The notes under the pieces are model-generated. The model did not search any database. It saw only the letters and a list, made by a program, of their open reading frames with translations, and was not told where the DNA came from. Positions 1 to 8,826 of a stretch of DNA of 64,000 bases are shown piece after piece; position 1 is the stretch's first letter, and each line of letters begins with the position of its first letter. Source of the DNA: Longimycelium tulufanense (GTDB taxonomy: Bacteria; Actinomycetota; Actinomycetes; Mycobacteriales; Pseudonocardiaceae). The DNA is taken from assembly GCF_014645795.1 (NCBI RefSeq), contig NZ_BMMK01000013.1:20391-84390 (forward strand). Direction: 5' to 3'. The position numbers were made by a program, and so were the translations under genes.

Positions 1-275
1 CCGACGTTCGCGGTGACCGTGGTGCCCTCGACCTTGACGTCACTCGTCGGGTAGTGCTTCCCGTCCGGTCCGGTGATCGTGACCGTGTTGAACGAGGTGT
101 TTCCGCCCTCCAACACGTCCTGGTCGAACACGAGCGAGACCTTGCTCGGCCCGCCCCGCAGCGTGCTCCCGTCCGCGGGGTCGCTGCTGACCAGCGCGTT
201 GTGCGCGAGCGCCGGGCCGGCGCCGAGGATCAGCGCCAGCCCGGCGAGCGCCAGGGCCGTCAGGCTCCTGCGCAT
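1..275 (-). CDS. CopC-like copper resistance protein (partial, 3' end outside window)
   Basis: The reading frame begins with ATG at 275 and runs off the window start, so only about 91 N-terminal residues are seen. They show a Sec signal peptide (MRRS, then an Ala/Leu-rich core ending ALA) followed directly by HNALVSSDPADG, the His-containing mature N-terminus typical of CopC/YobA domains, then beta-strand sequence (SKVSLVFDQDV). CopC proteins bind copper outside the membrane; the N-terminal His is a known Cu(II) ligand in the family. The start ATG abuts the TAG stop of the upstream YcnI-like gene (276-278), so the two are almost certainly co-transcribed and probably coupled. Whether a CopD-type membrane part follows cannot be seen. 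Confidence 0.85.
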   Translation of the reverse strand, partial: MRRSLTALALAGLALILGAGPALAHNALVSSDPADGSTLRGGPSKVSLVFDQDVLEGGNTSFNTVTITGPDGKHYPTSDVKVEGTTVTANV

Positions 276-989
276 CTACGCCTTCCTCCTGGCCCGCAGG
301 GTCGCGCCGACGCCCAGGCCGAGGCCCAGCGCGCCGACGACCAGCCCGGCACCGCCGAGCAGGCGGGCCGTGTTGTCGGTGGAATCCATGGCGGCGGCGT
401 CACTACCGGCGGCCGCGGTGGACCCGCCACCGTGGCCGTCCTTCTTGGCGACCAGCTTCAGCGCCGGCGCCGGGTGCTCGGGCTCGTCGGCGCCCTCGGC
501 CGGCGGCGGTGCGTCCCACTTCACGACCTCGCCGCTGTCGTAGGTCTGGGCCGTGGGCATCACGAACTGGTCGGTGTCCTCGGGCAGCTTGCCGAGGGAC
601 ACCTCGAACTCCTGGAACTCACCGGGGTTGATCCGGTGGCCCGGCTCCGCGGTCCAGGTGATCGCGGAGACGACCTCCTCGATCTTCTTGCCGTGCGACT
701 CCAGCGGCTTGTCGAGTTTGGTCTTGGTGACCTCGGCCTTCCACCCGGGTACCGGCTTGGTGCTGACCGAGCGCAGCGGCTTGTCCTTGGGCAGGTCGAC
801 CTCGACCTTGACCGTCCCCGCGTTCGGCCGTTCGTTGGGCACCTTGAAGGCCACCTTGGCGAAGCCGCCCTTGGCCGCCTCACCGGGCTGTGCGGTCACG
901 TGGGCCGATGCGGTGCCGACCACGGTGAGCAGGGCGGTCAGGCCGGTCGCGGTGAGGACGGCCGCGCGCGCCAGCGAGGTTCTCGACAT
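276..989 (-). CDS. YcnI-like (DUF1775) exported copper-binding protein
   Basis: Exported protein of 237 residues. A signal peptide ends TASA and is followed by HVTAQPGEA; a His at the mature N-terminus is the conserved copper ligand of YcnI domains. The central 130 residues form the DUF1775 beta domain (KVPNERPN, PGWKAEV, GEFQEFEVS). An Ala/Gly/Asp linker and one C-terminal membrane segment followed by RARRKA suggest membrane or wall retention. I start at ATG 989 because GGAG lies 9 bases upstream; an in-frame TTG at 1004 would add five residues but lacks a ribosome site. It sits directly before the CopC-like gene, a known pairing for periplasmic or extracellular copper handling. No metal-sensor gene is visible. 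Confidence 0.88.
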   Translation of the reverse strand: MSRTSLARAAVLTATGLTALLTVVGTASAHVTAQPGEAAKGGFAKVAFKVPNERPNAGTVKVEVDLPKDKPLRSVSTKPVPGWKAEVTKTKLDKPLESHGKKIEEVVSAITWTAEPGHRINPGEFQEFEVSLGKLPEDTDQFVMPTAQTYDSGEVVKWDAPPPAEGADEPEHPAPALKLVAKKDGHGGGSTAAAGSDAAAMDSTDNTARLLGGAGLVVGALGLGLGVGATLRARRKA

Positions 990-1058
990 GTTCCTGATCT
1001 CCAAACACGAGGGGGTGCGGCCACCCGAAACGTGGCCGTCATGGGGGAGTACGAGGGA

Positions 1059-1628
1059 TCAGGAGGAAGTGGGTGGGCCGCGTCGGCCACACACCCGGCG
1101 CAGTAGGACGCCGAGGAAGGTCCTCGCCGGCCGGCCGGGGATGGAGCACCAGCGCGGGGGTGCGGTGGCCGGCGGTGGCGTACGCCACACCGGAAGCAGT
1201 CGTGACAGCGCCGCGACCACCGCGAAGATCGCCGATTCCGCGCCGGTCAGCAGAACGGCGGTGATCAGTGCGGCCACCGCGTGGCCGGCGGCCATCTGCA
1301 GTGAGTCGAACCGGGGCGCGGTGTGGTGCACGTGTCCGGAGAACACCTGCAGCAGGGTGTGCAGCACGACCTGCGACCCACCGAGGGTGAGCAAGATGAC
1401 GCCGAACCCGCGCCTGCGGTCGGCCAACGCGATGCTGATGCCGGCGAGCGCCACGGTGAGGACCGCCGTGAGCTCGGCGTCGGGCAGGCCGCCGCCGGCT
1501 GCCGCGTGTCCGGTCCCGGCGAGGATTGCGGAGGTGAACGCGAGTGTCGCGCCCCGCAGGACGCGCGGGGTGCCACGCGTCGGGGCCTGCGTCACCACCA
1601 CGAGTCGGGAGCGTAGATGCCAACTCAA
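1059..1628 (-). CDS. Small multi-pass membrane protein linked to copper genes
   Basis: Predicted membrane protein of about 189 residues with four or five hydrophobic segments. The most distinctive feature is a His-containing stretch between two segments (SGHVHHTAPRFDSLQMAAGH) that could bind metal. The gene is 69 bases upstream of the YcnI-like gene on the same strand, so a shared role in copper uptake or handling is plausible. I know no firm family name. The first in-frame start is TTG 1628, with no clear ribosome site; a GTG a few codons inside is an alternative. The C-terminal 40 residues are Arg/Pro-rich and probably cytosolic. Confidence 0.6.
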   Translation of the reverse strand: MSWHLRSRLVVVTQAPTRGTPRVLRGATLAFTSAILAGTGHAAAGGGLPDAELTAVLTVALAGISIALADRRRGFGVILLTLGGSQVVLHTLLQVFSGHVHHTAPRFDSLQMAAGHAVAALITAVLLTGAESAIFAVVAALSRLLPVWRTPPPATAPPRWCSIPGRPARTFLGVLLRRVCGRRGPPTSS

Positions 1629-1885
1629 CCATTTGGGTGGGTGCGGCGGATAGCTCCCCCTAGCGGAGGCGTTGGTCTGCTGTTTGTGTGACGATTATCC
1701 CGTCAAACGGTCTCTCTTCGGCCACGGGTCGTGGTTCGAGGTTGACCCTGTTCGCCCGAATGGGTCACGGTTGGAGGGTTGTCGGCGGTCGGGGCCCGCG
1801 GCAGCGGGACGTCGACGAACGTGTTCCGCGCGGTGGCTCGCGCCGTTTGGGGCCCGCCATCTTGCTCGGCCGCCGGGAACCATAG

Positions 1886-3796
1886 GTGTTCCCTTTCGGA
1901 AAGGAGGCGGCGCCTGGCACGGGCGCCGGTAGTCGTGTGACGGAGTCCCCACACACAAAACCGACGAACCACCACGGCGACAACCAGGAGACCGCACCAC
2001 CCACCGAGCTCCCCGGGGAACCGCAGGAACCCGAACCCACCCCCGGAGCCCGCACCGCCGAGCAACCGGGCAGGACCGACTGGGTCGTTTTCGGGGTCAC
2101 CGGCCTGATCGTGCTCGCCTTCATCGTCTGGGGCGTGCTCGGCACCGAGTCGCTGGCCGGGGTGTCCAAGACCGCGCTCGACTGGATCATCACCAACGCC
2201 GGCTGGGCTTTCGTGCTCGCCGCCACCGGCTTCGTGATCTTCGCGTTCTGGCTGGCGTTCAGCCGTTACGGCCGGATCCCGCTGGGCCAGGACGACGAGC
2301 AGCCGGAGTTCCGCACCATCTCGTGGATCGCGATGATGTTCGCGGCCGGGATGGGCATCGGGCTGATGTTCTACGGCGTGAGCGAACCGCTGTCGCACTA
2401 CATGTCGCCGCCGCCGGGCACGGTGGATGCCCAGTCGCCGGCGGCGGTGCAGACGGCGATGTCCACCACGCTGTTCCACTGGACCCTGCACCCGTGGTCG
2501 ATCTACGCGGTGGTCGGCCTGGCGATCGCCTACGGCACCTTCCGCCGGGGCCGCAGCCAGCTCATCTCCTCGGCGTTCGCGCCGCTGTTCGGCACCCGCC
2601 GTTCCGAGGGTCCGGCCGGTAAGGCCATCGACGTGATGGCGATCTTCGCCACCGTGTTCGGCTCGGCCACCTCGCTCGGCCTGGGCGCGTTGCAGATCGG
2701 TAGCGGGCTGAAGTCGGCCGGCTGGATCACCAGCGACGTGGGTACCGGGCTGCTGGTCGTCATTATCGCGGTGCTCACCATGGCCTTCGTCGCGTCGGCG
2801 GTGTCCGGCGTCGCCAAGGGCATCCAGTGGCTGTCGAACATCAACATGGTGCTGGCGATCATGCTGGCGCTGTTCGTGTTCGTGGTCGGCCCCACGGTGT
2901 TGATCCTCAACATGGTCCCGACCGCGATCGGTGACTACTTCCGCGACCTGGCGGGGATGGCCGCCCGTACCGCGGCGACCGGCGGCGACGCCACCGCGAA
3001 GTGGCTGGCCGGCTGGACCGTCTTCTACTGGGCGTGGTGGATCTCCTGGACGCCGTTCGTGGGCATGTTCATCGCCCGCATCAGCCGCGGCCGCACCATC
3101 CGGCAGTTCGTGGTGGGCGTGATCATGGTGCCCAGCGTGGTGAGCCTGATCTGGTTCTCCGTGCTCGGGGGTACCGCGATCGACCTGCAGCGCAGCGGCC
3201 TGGACGTGGCCGGGGAAGGCAGCCCGGAGGCCAGGTTGTTCTCCGTGCTGGACCACTTCCCGTGGGCCACCGTCAGCGGCCTGCTCGTCATGCTCCTGGT
3301 GGGGATCTTCTTCGTCACCGGGGCCGACTCCGCGTCCGTGGTCATGGGCATGTTGTCGCAGCGCGGCTCCATCGCGCCGAGCCGGTCCGTGGTGATCTTC
3401 TGGGGCGTTCTCACGGGTGCCGTCGCCGCCGTGATGCTCACCCTCGGCGGTGAGGACGCGCTGTCCGGTATCCAACGAATAACGATCATCGCGGCCGCGC
3501 CGTTCGCGGTGGTGATGGTGTTGCTCTGCGTGTCGCTGGCCAGGGATCTCCGTAGCGACCCGATGGTGGTGCGCCGCGAGCAGGTCGCGGCCGTGGTCGA
3601 ACACGTGGCCACCGAGGTGGAGAAGGCCGGCGGCAAGCACGAGCGGGTGGCCGGCCACCTGGCGTCCTACCTCGTCCGCCTGGTCGAGGAACTGGACAAG
3701 GCGTCGGCGGCACGGGCCGGGGTGGCGCCCAGGCCCGGTGCCAAGAAGCGGATCCAGAACGCGAAGAAGGCCCAGAGGCAGGGCGCGAAGGAATGA
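1886..3796 (+). CDS. BCCT-family betaine/carnitine/choline transporter
   Basis: Secondary carrier of the betaine-choline-carnitine transporter family, about 636 residues, expected to take up glycine betaine or similar osmoprotectants with Na+ or H+. Twelve hydrophobic segments are evident. Family hallmarks include GMGIGLMFYGVSEP in TM3 and the Trp-rich substrate signature FYWAWWISWTPFVGMFIARISRG in TM8 (given here as two adjacent pieces of one motif). A hydrophilic Pro/Glu-rich N-terminus (about 60 residues) and a basic C-terminal tail ending KKAQRQGAKE resemble the osmosensing tails of BetP-type carriers. Start is uncertain: GTG 1886 has a weak GGA site, GTG 1937 has none. The stop overlaps the next ATG by four bases, placing it at the head of the OpuC-type operon. 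Confidence 0.92.
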   Translation: MFPFGKEAAPGTGAGSRVTESPHTKPTNHHGDNQETAPPTELPGEPQEPEPTPGARTAEQPGRTDWVVFGVTGLIVLAFIVWGVLGTESLAGVSKTALDWIITNAGWAFVLAATGFVIFAFWLAFSRYGRIPLGQDDEQPEFRTISWIAMMFAAGMGIGLMFYGVSEPLSHYMSPPPGTVDAQSPAAVQTAMSTTLFHWTLHPWSIYAVVGLAIAYGTFRRGRSQLISSAFAPLFGTRRSEGPAGKAIDVMAIFATVFGSATSLGLGALQIGSGLKSAGWITSDVGTGLLVVIIAVLTMAFVASAVSGVAKGIQWLSNINMVLAIMLALFVFVVGPTVLILNMVPTAIGDYFRDLAGMAARTAATGGDATAKWLAGWTVFYWAWWISWTPFVGMFIARISRGRTIRQFVVGVIMVPSVVSLIWFSVLGGTAIDLQRSGLDVAGEGSPEARLFSVLDHFPWATVSGLLVMLLVGIFFVTGADSASVVMGMLSQRGSIAPSRSVVIFWGVLTGAVAAVMLTLGGEDALSGIQRITIIAAAPFAVVMVLLCVSLARDLRSDPMVVRREQVAAVVEHVATEVEKAGGKHERVAGHLASYLVRLVEELDKASAARAGVAPRPGAKKRIQNAKKAQRQGAKE

Positions 3797-4437
3797 GCTT
3801 CTGGGAGTACGTGGGATCGCGCTGGGAGCAGCTGCTGGTCGACTCCTACCTGCACACCAGTGCGGTCGTGCAGACCACGCTGGTCGCCACGGTGATCGGG
3901 GTGCTGGTCGGGGTCGCGGTCTACCGCAGCCCGATCGGCTCGACGGTGGCCACGGCGCTCACCAGCGCGATCCTCACCATTCCCTCCTTCGCCCTGCTGG
4001 GCCTGCTCATCCCGGTGCTCGGCCTGGGGGTCCGCCCCACCGTCACCGCGCTGGTGCTCTACGCACTGCTTCCCATCGTGCGCAACACCATCGTCGGACT
4101 GTCCACCGTGGATCCGTCGGTGCGGGACGCGGCCCGCGGCATCGGGATGAGCAGGCTCGGCGTGCTGACCAGGGTCGAGTTGCGCCTGGCCTGGCCGGCG
4201 GTCCTCGCCGGGATGCGCGTCAGCACCCAGATGCTGATGGGCATCGCGGCCATCGCCGCCTATGCCAAGGGACCCGGGCTCGGCAACCTCATCTTCTCCG
4301 GGCTGCAGCGGGTCGGCGGCGCCAACGCCATCAACGCGGCGGTCGCCGGCACGCTCGGGGTTGTCCTGCTCGCCCTGCTCCTCGACGCGGCCTATGTGCT
4401 CCTCGGCCGCCTCACCATGCCCAGGGGGATCCGTTGA
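3793..4437 (+). CDS. Osmoprotectant ABC transporter permease (OpuCB-type)
   Basis: Inner-membrane permease of 214 residues for the osmoprotectant ABC importer. It has five to six hydrophobic segments and the BPD permease coupling loop (DAARGIGMSRLGVLTRVELRLAWP), whose EAA-like core contacts the ATPase. Length and sequence (IPSFALLGLLIPVLGLG, LPIVRNTIVGL) match OpuCB/OpuCD and ProW families. ATG 3793 overlaps the BCCT stop (ATGA) and its own end overlaps the ATPase start (TTGA), so translation is likely coupled across the operon. It resembles the second permease at 5675, suggesting the pair forms a heterodimeric channel. Confidence 0.93.
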   Translation: MSFWEYVGSRWEQLLVDSYLHTSAVVQTTLVATVIGVLVGVAVYRSPIGSTVATALTSAILTIPSFALLGLLIPVLGLGVRPTVTALVLYALLPIVRNTIVGLSTVDPSVRDAARGIGMSRLGVLTRVELRLAWPAVLAGMRVSTQMLMGIAAIAAYAKGPGLGNLIFSGLQRVGGANAINAAVAGTLGVVLLALLLDAAYVLLGRLTMPRGIR

Positions 4438-5678
4438 GCCAGAACGAGGTCCACAGTGGAACCGGGGTCGGGCGGCGGGAGGGTCGGCCCGACGATCGCG
4501 ACGTCGCGTCGGGCGGCAGCGCCGTCAGCGGCGTCGAGATCCGCCTGGAGGAGGTCAGCAAGCGCTACCCCGGCCAGGCGCTGCCGGCGGTCGAGTCGGT
4601 GACGATGACCATCCCGGCCGGCAACACGGTCGCCCTGGTCGGTCCGTCGGGCTGCGGCAAGACCACCACCATGAAGATGATCAACCGGCTGATCGAGCCC
4701 AGCTCCGGCCGGATCACCATCGGTGGCGAGGACGCCCACAGCCTGCACCCGGACCAGCTACGGCGCCGGATCGGCTACGCGATCCAGCAGGTCGGGTTGT
4801 TCCCGCACATGACCGTCGGCGAGAACGTCGGCGTGGTGCCGGGCCTGATCGGCTGGAGGTCGGGCCGCGTCGCCGACCGGGTGGACGAGATGCTCGACCT
4901 GGTCGGGTTGGATCCGGCGGAGTACCGCGACCGCTTCCCGCGGCAGCTCTCCGGCGGGCAGCAGCAGCGGGTCGGCGTGGCCAGGGCGCTGGCCGCCGAC
5001 CCACCGGTGCTGCTCATGGACGAGCCGTTCGGCGCGGTCGACCCGATCACCCGGGGCAACCTGCAGGACGAGCTGCTGCGGCTGCAGGCCGAGCTGGGCA
5101 AGACGATCGTGTTCGTCACGCACGACTTCGACGAGGCGGTCAAGCTCGGCGACCGGATCGCCGTGCTCGGTCCCCGCTCCACGATCCTGCAGTACGACAC
5201 GCCGGAGGCGATCCTCGCCAACCCTGCCGATGACACCGTTGCCGGCTTCGTCGGTGCCGGCGCGAAGCTGAAGCAGCTCGCGTTGCTGCGGGTGCGTGAC
5301 GTGGAGCTCGGTGAGGTCCCCACCGCGCGCGTCGACGAGGCGCCGGAGGACTTCCGACGCCGACTCACCGACGGGCGCAGCCAGTTCGGCCTGGTGCTGG
5401 ACGCCAGGAGGCGCCCTGTGCGGCTGGTCTCGGCCGTGGAGCTGCGCGGCGTGACCTCGCTGCGCAATGCTGGCCGCCCCGTGGTGGACACCGTGTCGCC
5501 GGCCTCCACACTGCACGACGCGCTGGAAGCGATCCTCACCGACGACGAGGGCGTTGCGGTGGTGGCCAAGAGCCGCGGTGAGTACGCGGGTGTGGTCGGC
5601 ATCGACACGGTGATGGCCACGATCCGCGCACTGCGTGCGGAACACGAGGGCAGCGCCGACGAGGAGACACCCTCGTGA
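4434..5678 (+). CDS. Osmoprotectant ABC transporter ATP-binding protein with CBS domains (ProV/OpuCA-type)
   Basis: Cytosolic ATPase of 414 residues that powers osmoprotectant import. Visible motifs: Walker A GPSGCGKTTTMKMINRL, Q-loop AIQQVGLFPHMTV, signature [15 protein letters not shown], Walker B VLLMDEPFGAVD, and switch His in FVTHDFDEA. The C-terminal 130 residues contain a CBS pair (about 285-405), the ionic-strength or cyclic-di-nucleotide sensor of this subfamily. I place the start at TTG 4434, overlapping the permease stop (TTGA), because AGGGGG lies about six bases upstream. The first 30 residues are an unusual hydrophilic extension rich in Gly/Arg/Asp. The stop overlaps the GTG of the second permease. 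Confidence 0.93.
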   Translation: MSQNEVHSGTGVGRREGRPDDRDVASGGSAVSGVEIRLEEVSKRYPGQALPAVESVTMTIPAGNTVALVGPSGCGKTTTMKMINRLIEPSSGRITIGGEDAHSLHPDQLRRRIGYAIQQVGLFPHMTVGENVGVVPGLIGWRSGRVADRVDEMLDLVGLDPAEYRDRFPRQLSGGQQQRVGVARALAADPPVLLMDEPFGAVDPITRGNLQDELLRLQAELGKTIVFVTHDFDEAVKLGDRIAVLGPRSTILQYDTPEAILANPADDTVAGFVGAGAKLKQLALLRVRDVELGEVPTARVDEAPEDFRRRLTDGRSQFGLVLDARRRPVRLVSAVELRGVTSLRNAGRPVVDTVSPASTLHDALEAILTDDEGVAVVAKSRGEYAGVVGIDTVMATIRALRAEHEGSADEETPS

Positions 5679-6439
5679 GCACCGCGTTCACCACCGAGTC
5701 GGGCTCGCTCCGCGTCGAGCGGCTGCGGTTGCTGATCCAGCCCGCGGCGGTGCTGGTGCTCGTCGTCGGTGTGCTCGCGTGGGTGTTCAGCCTCGACCTG
5801 GATGACATCGAGCAGCGCAGCATCAACGCGCGCACGATCGCCCTGCTGACGTGGGAACACGTACAGATCACCTTCGTCGTGACCGCGATCGTGGTCGTGG
5901 TCGCTGTTCCGTTGGGTGTCGTGCTGACGCGACGGTGGGCCAAGCCCGCCGCACCGGCTGTGTTGGCGGTGGCCAATATTGGGCAGGCGGCGCCGTCGGT
6001 CGGCCTGCTGGTGCTGTTTTTCTTGTTCACCAAGCAGACGGGCTTCTGGACCGCGGTGTTGCCGACCGCGTTCTATGCGCTGCTTCCCGTGCTGCGCAAC
6101 ACGATGGTCGGCCTGGGGCAGGTTGACCGCTCGCTCGTCGAGGCGGGCAGGGGCATCGGTATGTCCGCTTCGTCGGTGCTGCGGCGCATCGAACTTCCGT
6201 TGGCGGTGCCGTACATCCTCGCTGGGCTGCGCACCGCTCTCGTCCTCGCGGTCGGTGTCGCCACCCTTGCTGTGCTGGTCAACGGCGGTGGTCTGGGCGT
6301 GCTCATCGACACCGGGTACAAGCTGCGCCGTACCCCGGTCCTCGTCGTCGGCGCCGTACTGTCGGTAGCGCTCGCCCTGCTCGTGGACTGGCTCGGTGCG
6401 ATGGCGGAACAGTTGCTCGGGCCGAGGGGGCTGCGATGA
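5675..6439 (+). CDS. Osmoprotectant ABC transporter permease (OpuCD-type)
   Basis: Second permease of the osmoprotectant importer, 254 residues. An N-terminal extension of about 60 residues carries an extra membrane segment (VLVLVVGVLAWVFSL) before the five-segment BPD permease core. The coupling loop reads EAGRGIGMSASSVLRRIELP, and ANIGQAAPSVGLLVLFFLF matches the OpuCD family. GTG 5675 overlaps the ATPase stop (GTGA), and its TGA overlaps the ATG of the binding protein. Together with the 3793 permease it should form the membrane channel. Confidence 0.92.
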   Translation: MSTAFTTESGSLRVERLRLLIQPAAVLVLVVGVLAWVFSLDLDDIEQRSINARTIALLTWEHVQITFVVTAIVVVVAVPLGVVLTRRWAKPAAPAVLAVANIGQAAPSVGLLVLFFLFTKQTGFWTAVLPTAFYALLPVLRNTMVGLGQVDRSLVEAGRGIGMSASSVLRRIELPLAVPYILAGLRTALVLAVGVATLAVLVNGGGLGVLIDTGYKLRRTPVLVVGAVLSVALALLVDWLGAMAEQLLGPRGLR

Positions 6440-7428
6440 GGCGGCCATGGTGGATGGTGCGGGGCGCCACCCTGGGGGTTGTTGGGGCGTTGCTGTCGGC
6501 ACTGTCGGCCTGTGGGCTCAGCGCCGGTTCGTCGGTGCCGCTGGACGTCGAGCCCGCGAGTATCCAGCCGGTCCCATCCCTGCGGGGCGTCGAGCTGACG
6601 GTCGGTTCGAAGGACTTCAGCGAGCAGATCATCCTCGGCTACATCGCGGAGTTCGCGTTGAAGGCGGCTGGCGCCAAGGTCCGCGACCTCACCAACATCA
6701 CCGGTTCCAACAGCGGGCGGGATGCGTTGCTGGCGGGCCAGGTCGACGTGATGTGGGAGTACACCGGCACCGGGTGGATCAACTACCTGGGCCACACCAA
6801 GCCGATTCCCGACGAGCGGCGGCAGTTCGAGGCGGTGCGTCAGGAGGATGCCGAACGCAACGGCGTCACCTGGACCAACCTGACCCAGCTCGACAACACC
6901 TATGCGCTTGCCGTCAACCAGCAGGTGGCCGAACGGTACGGGGTCCGGACGATGTCCGATGTGGCACGTCTGGCCAAGACGGATCCTGCGGCGGCGACCT
7001 TCTGCGTCGACACCGAGTTCGCCAACCGTGACGACGGTTTTCCCGGGGTGCAGAAGGCGTACGGGTTCGACGTCCCGCCGCAGAACATCAAGGTGCTCGC
7101 GATCGGTGCCGTCTACCAGGCCACCAAGGACGCCGGCACCTGCAACTTCGGCGAGGTGTTCACCACCGACGGTCGAATCCTGGCGTTGAACCTGCGGGTG
7201 CTGGACGACGACAAGCGCTTCTTCCCCCGCTACAACGCCGCGCTGACGATGCGGTCGGAGCTGGCACGGAAGTATCCGGACATCGCCAAGGTGCTGGAAC
7301 CGGTGTCGAAGCGGATCACCAGCGAGACGATGATGCGGCTCAACGCCCGGGTGGACGTCGACGGTGCCGACCCGGCCGACGTCGCTCGCGACTGGCTCGT
7401 CCGGGAGGGCTTCGTTCGTAAGCCCTAG
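6436..7428 (+). CDS. Glycine betaine/choline-binding lipoprotein (OpuCC/ProX-type)
   Basis: Extracellular substrate-binding lipoprotein of 330 residues. The lipobox LSAC (residues 23-26) predicts lipid attachment at Cys26. The mature part starts with the OpuAC-family pattern VGSKDFSEQIILGYIAEFAL and contains MWEYTGTGWINYLG and ALAVNQQVAERYGV, regions that line the quaternary-amine pocket in this family; choline, carnitine or betaine are all possible ligands. The ATG overlaps the permease stop by four bases. Unlike typical gene orders it is last in the operon, immediately before a strong hairpin. Confidence 0.93.
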   Translation: MRRPWWMVRGATLGVVGALLSALSACGLSAGSSVPLDVEPASIQPVPSLRGVELTVGSKDFSEQIILGYIAEFALKAAGAKVRDLTNITGSNSGRDALLAGQVDVMWEYTGTGWINYLGHTKPIPDERRQFEAVRQEDAERNGVTWTNLTQLDNTYALAVNQQVAERYGVRTMSDVARLAKTDPAAATFCVDTEFANRDDGFPGVQKAYGFDVPPQNIKVLAIGAVYQATKDAGTCNFGEVFTTDGRILALNLRVLDDDKRFFPRYNAALTMRSELARKYPDIAKVLEPVSKRITSETMMRLNARVDVDGADPADVARDWLVREGFVRKP

Positions 7429-7441
7429 TGAGCCACCGCTC

Positions 7442-7491
7442 AGCGGGTGGGCGTTCGTCGTGTCTCTCCCTATGGCGAGCGCCCACCCGCT
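7442..7491 (+). terminator. Hairpin terminator of the osmoprotectant operon
   Basis: Perfect 12-bp inverted repeat (AGCGGGTGGGCG at 7442-7453 and its complement at 7480-7491) starting 13 bases after the binding-protein stop, with a 26-base loop and a short pyrimidine run TCTTCCCC after it. Position and strength suggest the end of the operon transcript; the U-tract is poor, as is common in high-GC bacteria. Confidence 0.7.
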
Positions 7492-7569
7492 TCTTCCCCG
7501 ACGGGGCCTTCCGTCTCGCCCACTCGCACCGGCTGGTGGGGTGCCGGGAGCGGTGGCACCCTGCGGAAC

Positions 7570-8157
7570 GTGCCAACGTACGAGGGGCCGCTGGGCTGGG
7601 TGGCCGCCAAGGTCATGGTCAGGATGAACGCGGCGGCCGAGACCGAAGCGGTCCTCGAGCTGGCCCCCGACCCCGCCGCCGACGTCCTGGTGATCGGGTT
7701 CGGCCCCGGCCTGGGCGTGGCGCTGCTGGCCGAGCGACTGCCCCGCGGGCACGTGTCCGGTGTGGACCCGTCCACCGTGATGCTGCGCGAGGCCACCCGC
7801 CGCAACCGGCCGGCCATCCGGCACGGCCGGGTCGAGCTGCGATCGGGCTCGACAGCGGCCCTGCCATACCCCGACCAGGCATTCGACGCCGCGCTCACGG
7901 TCAACACCATCCAGCTTTGGCAGCCTTTCGACCGCAGCGTCGCCGAGGTCGCCCGGGTTCTGCGGCCCGGTGCCCGGCTGGTCTCGGTCACCCACGACTG
8001 GGCGATCCGGCGCCGCACCGGAATGGACGTCGAAAAGTGGGCCGCCCACACCACGGAGACCTTCGCCAGGCATGGGTTCGTCGACGTCCGCCACTGGCGC
8101 GCCCGGGCCGAAAGGGGCCGCTCGGTGGCCTTGGTCGCGCGGCGGAACCAAGACTGA
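7570..8157 (+). CDS. Class I SAM-dependent methyltransferase
   Basis: Predicted cytosolic methyltransferase of 195 residues with a Rossmann-type SAM fold. Motif I is seen as VLVIGFGPGLGVALLAE, the acidic motif II as SGVDPS, followed by motif III-like YPDQAFDAALTVNTIQLW and a post-motif RVLRPGARLVSVTHDW. The acceptor substrate cannot be told. The frame is open upstream to 7447, but that would run through the operon-ending hairpin; GTG 7570 (starting VPTYEGPLGW) gives a normal family N-terminus, so I prefer it although its ribosome site is weak. It appears to be a single gene, ending before a 228-base stretch (8158-8385) where I see no gene. Confidence 0.8.
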   Translation: MPTYEGPLGWVAAKVMVRMNAAAETEAVLELAPDPAADVLVIGFGPGLGVALLAERLPRGHVSGVDPSTVMLREATRRNRPAIRHGRVELRSGSTAALPYPDQAFDAALTVNTIQLWQPFDRSVAEVARVLRPGARLVSVTHDWAIRRRTGMDVEKWAAHTTETFARHGFVDVRHWRARAERGRSVALVARRNQD

Positions 8158-8385
8158 GATTCGCCGGAGCGCGGCCCACCACGGGCCTGGTCACGTGCCC
8201 ACCGGTTCGCCGTGGACAGCCGACCCTGCCAGTGCGTTGTGACTCGCGTTTTCCCAGCTCAGTAGCCCTGACGCGAGGCGTCGGCCCCCAGGGAGGGTAA
8301 ATTCGGGGACTGCGCCCAGCACGGTTTGTGGAGCTCCGACCTCGCACCGAGAGTGGCCGCGGACTTCTTGGCCGCGTCCGATCGG

Positions 8386-8826
8386 CTACTCAACACCGAG
8401 GTGACGGAGAAGGCTCTGCTCGACCCGCGTCAGCTCCGCGTCCACCGAGCGCTGGACCGCACGACGGCGCGCGGTCGGCATGCGTTCCGCGGCCCGGACC
8501 GCGGCGGCCAGGTCCGCCAGCCGCCGCTCGGCGTCGTCGGCGAAGCGCTGCTTCTCCGCGTCGTCGTGCCGGGCGCGCAGCTCGGCCAGGGTGTTCGCCA
8601 CGCCGGCGATCCGCGCGTGCAGCGCGCCACCCTTCCCGGAGAAGGCCGGCAACGAATCCACCGGGACGCCCAGCCGCCGTGCCCGCGCACGGTCGTAGCC
8701 CTCCCGGGCCACCGCGGCCGCGCGGAGCGCGAAGGGCGCCAACGCCGGCCCCAGCACCTTGGCCAGCCCGAGCAGGTGCTTCACCCGACCGGGAGTGAGC
8801 TTCGGCAACCGCCTGCCACGCGCCAT
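8386..8826 (-). CDS. DUF6474-family protein
   Basis: Protein of 146 residues, basic at the N-terminus and rich in Arg/Ala helices. Segments such as LLGLAKVLGPALAPFALRAA, YDRARARRLGVPVD and AAVRAAERMPTARRRAV match a family I know as DUF6474 in Pseudonocardiales and mycobacteria; its function is unknown. One weakly hydrophobic stretch (about residues 18-35) might be membrane-associated. The start at ATG 8826 is supported by GGAGG seven bases upstream. It is divergent from the nuclease-like gene at 8946, with about 120 bases between starts. Confidence 0.75.
   Translation of the reverse strand: MARGRRLPKLTPGRVKHLLGLAKVLGPALAPFALRAAAVAREGYDRARARRLGVPVDSLPAFSGKGGALHARIAGVANTLAELRARHDDAEKQRFADDAERRLADLAAAVRAAERMPTARRRAVQRSVDAELTRVEQSLLRHLGVE

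Noticed and set aside
1629..1700. CCCCCTAG string upstream of the copper genes as a CsoR-type operator
   Set aside because: Not palindromic enough to call a CsoR site; no regulator gene is present.
1703..3658. 651-codon open frame antisense to the BCCT carrier gene
   Set aside because: Composition is dominated by Arg/His/Gly/Asp with no domain, and the plus strand carries an unambiguous transporter. It is an antisense shadow caused by high GC.
4775..6502. 575-codon minus-strand frame opposite the osmoprotectant ATPase and permease
   Set aside because: Low-complexity shadow of well-supported plus-strand genes.
7447..7569. Extended N-terminus for the methyltransferase
   Set aside because: It would be encoded by the operon-ending hairpin and is Pro/Ser/Gly-rich without family similarity; GTG 7570 is preferred.
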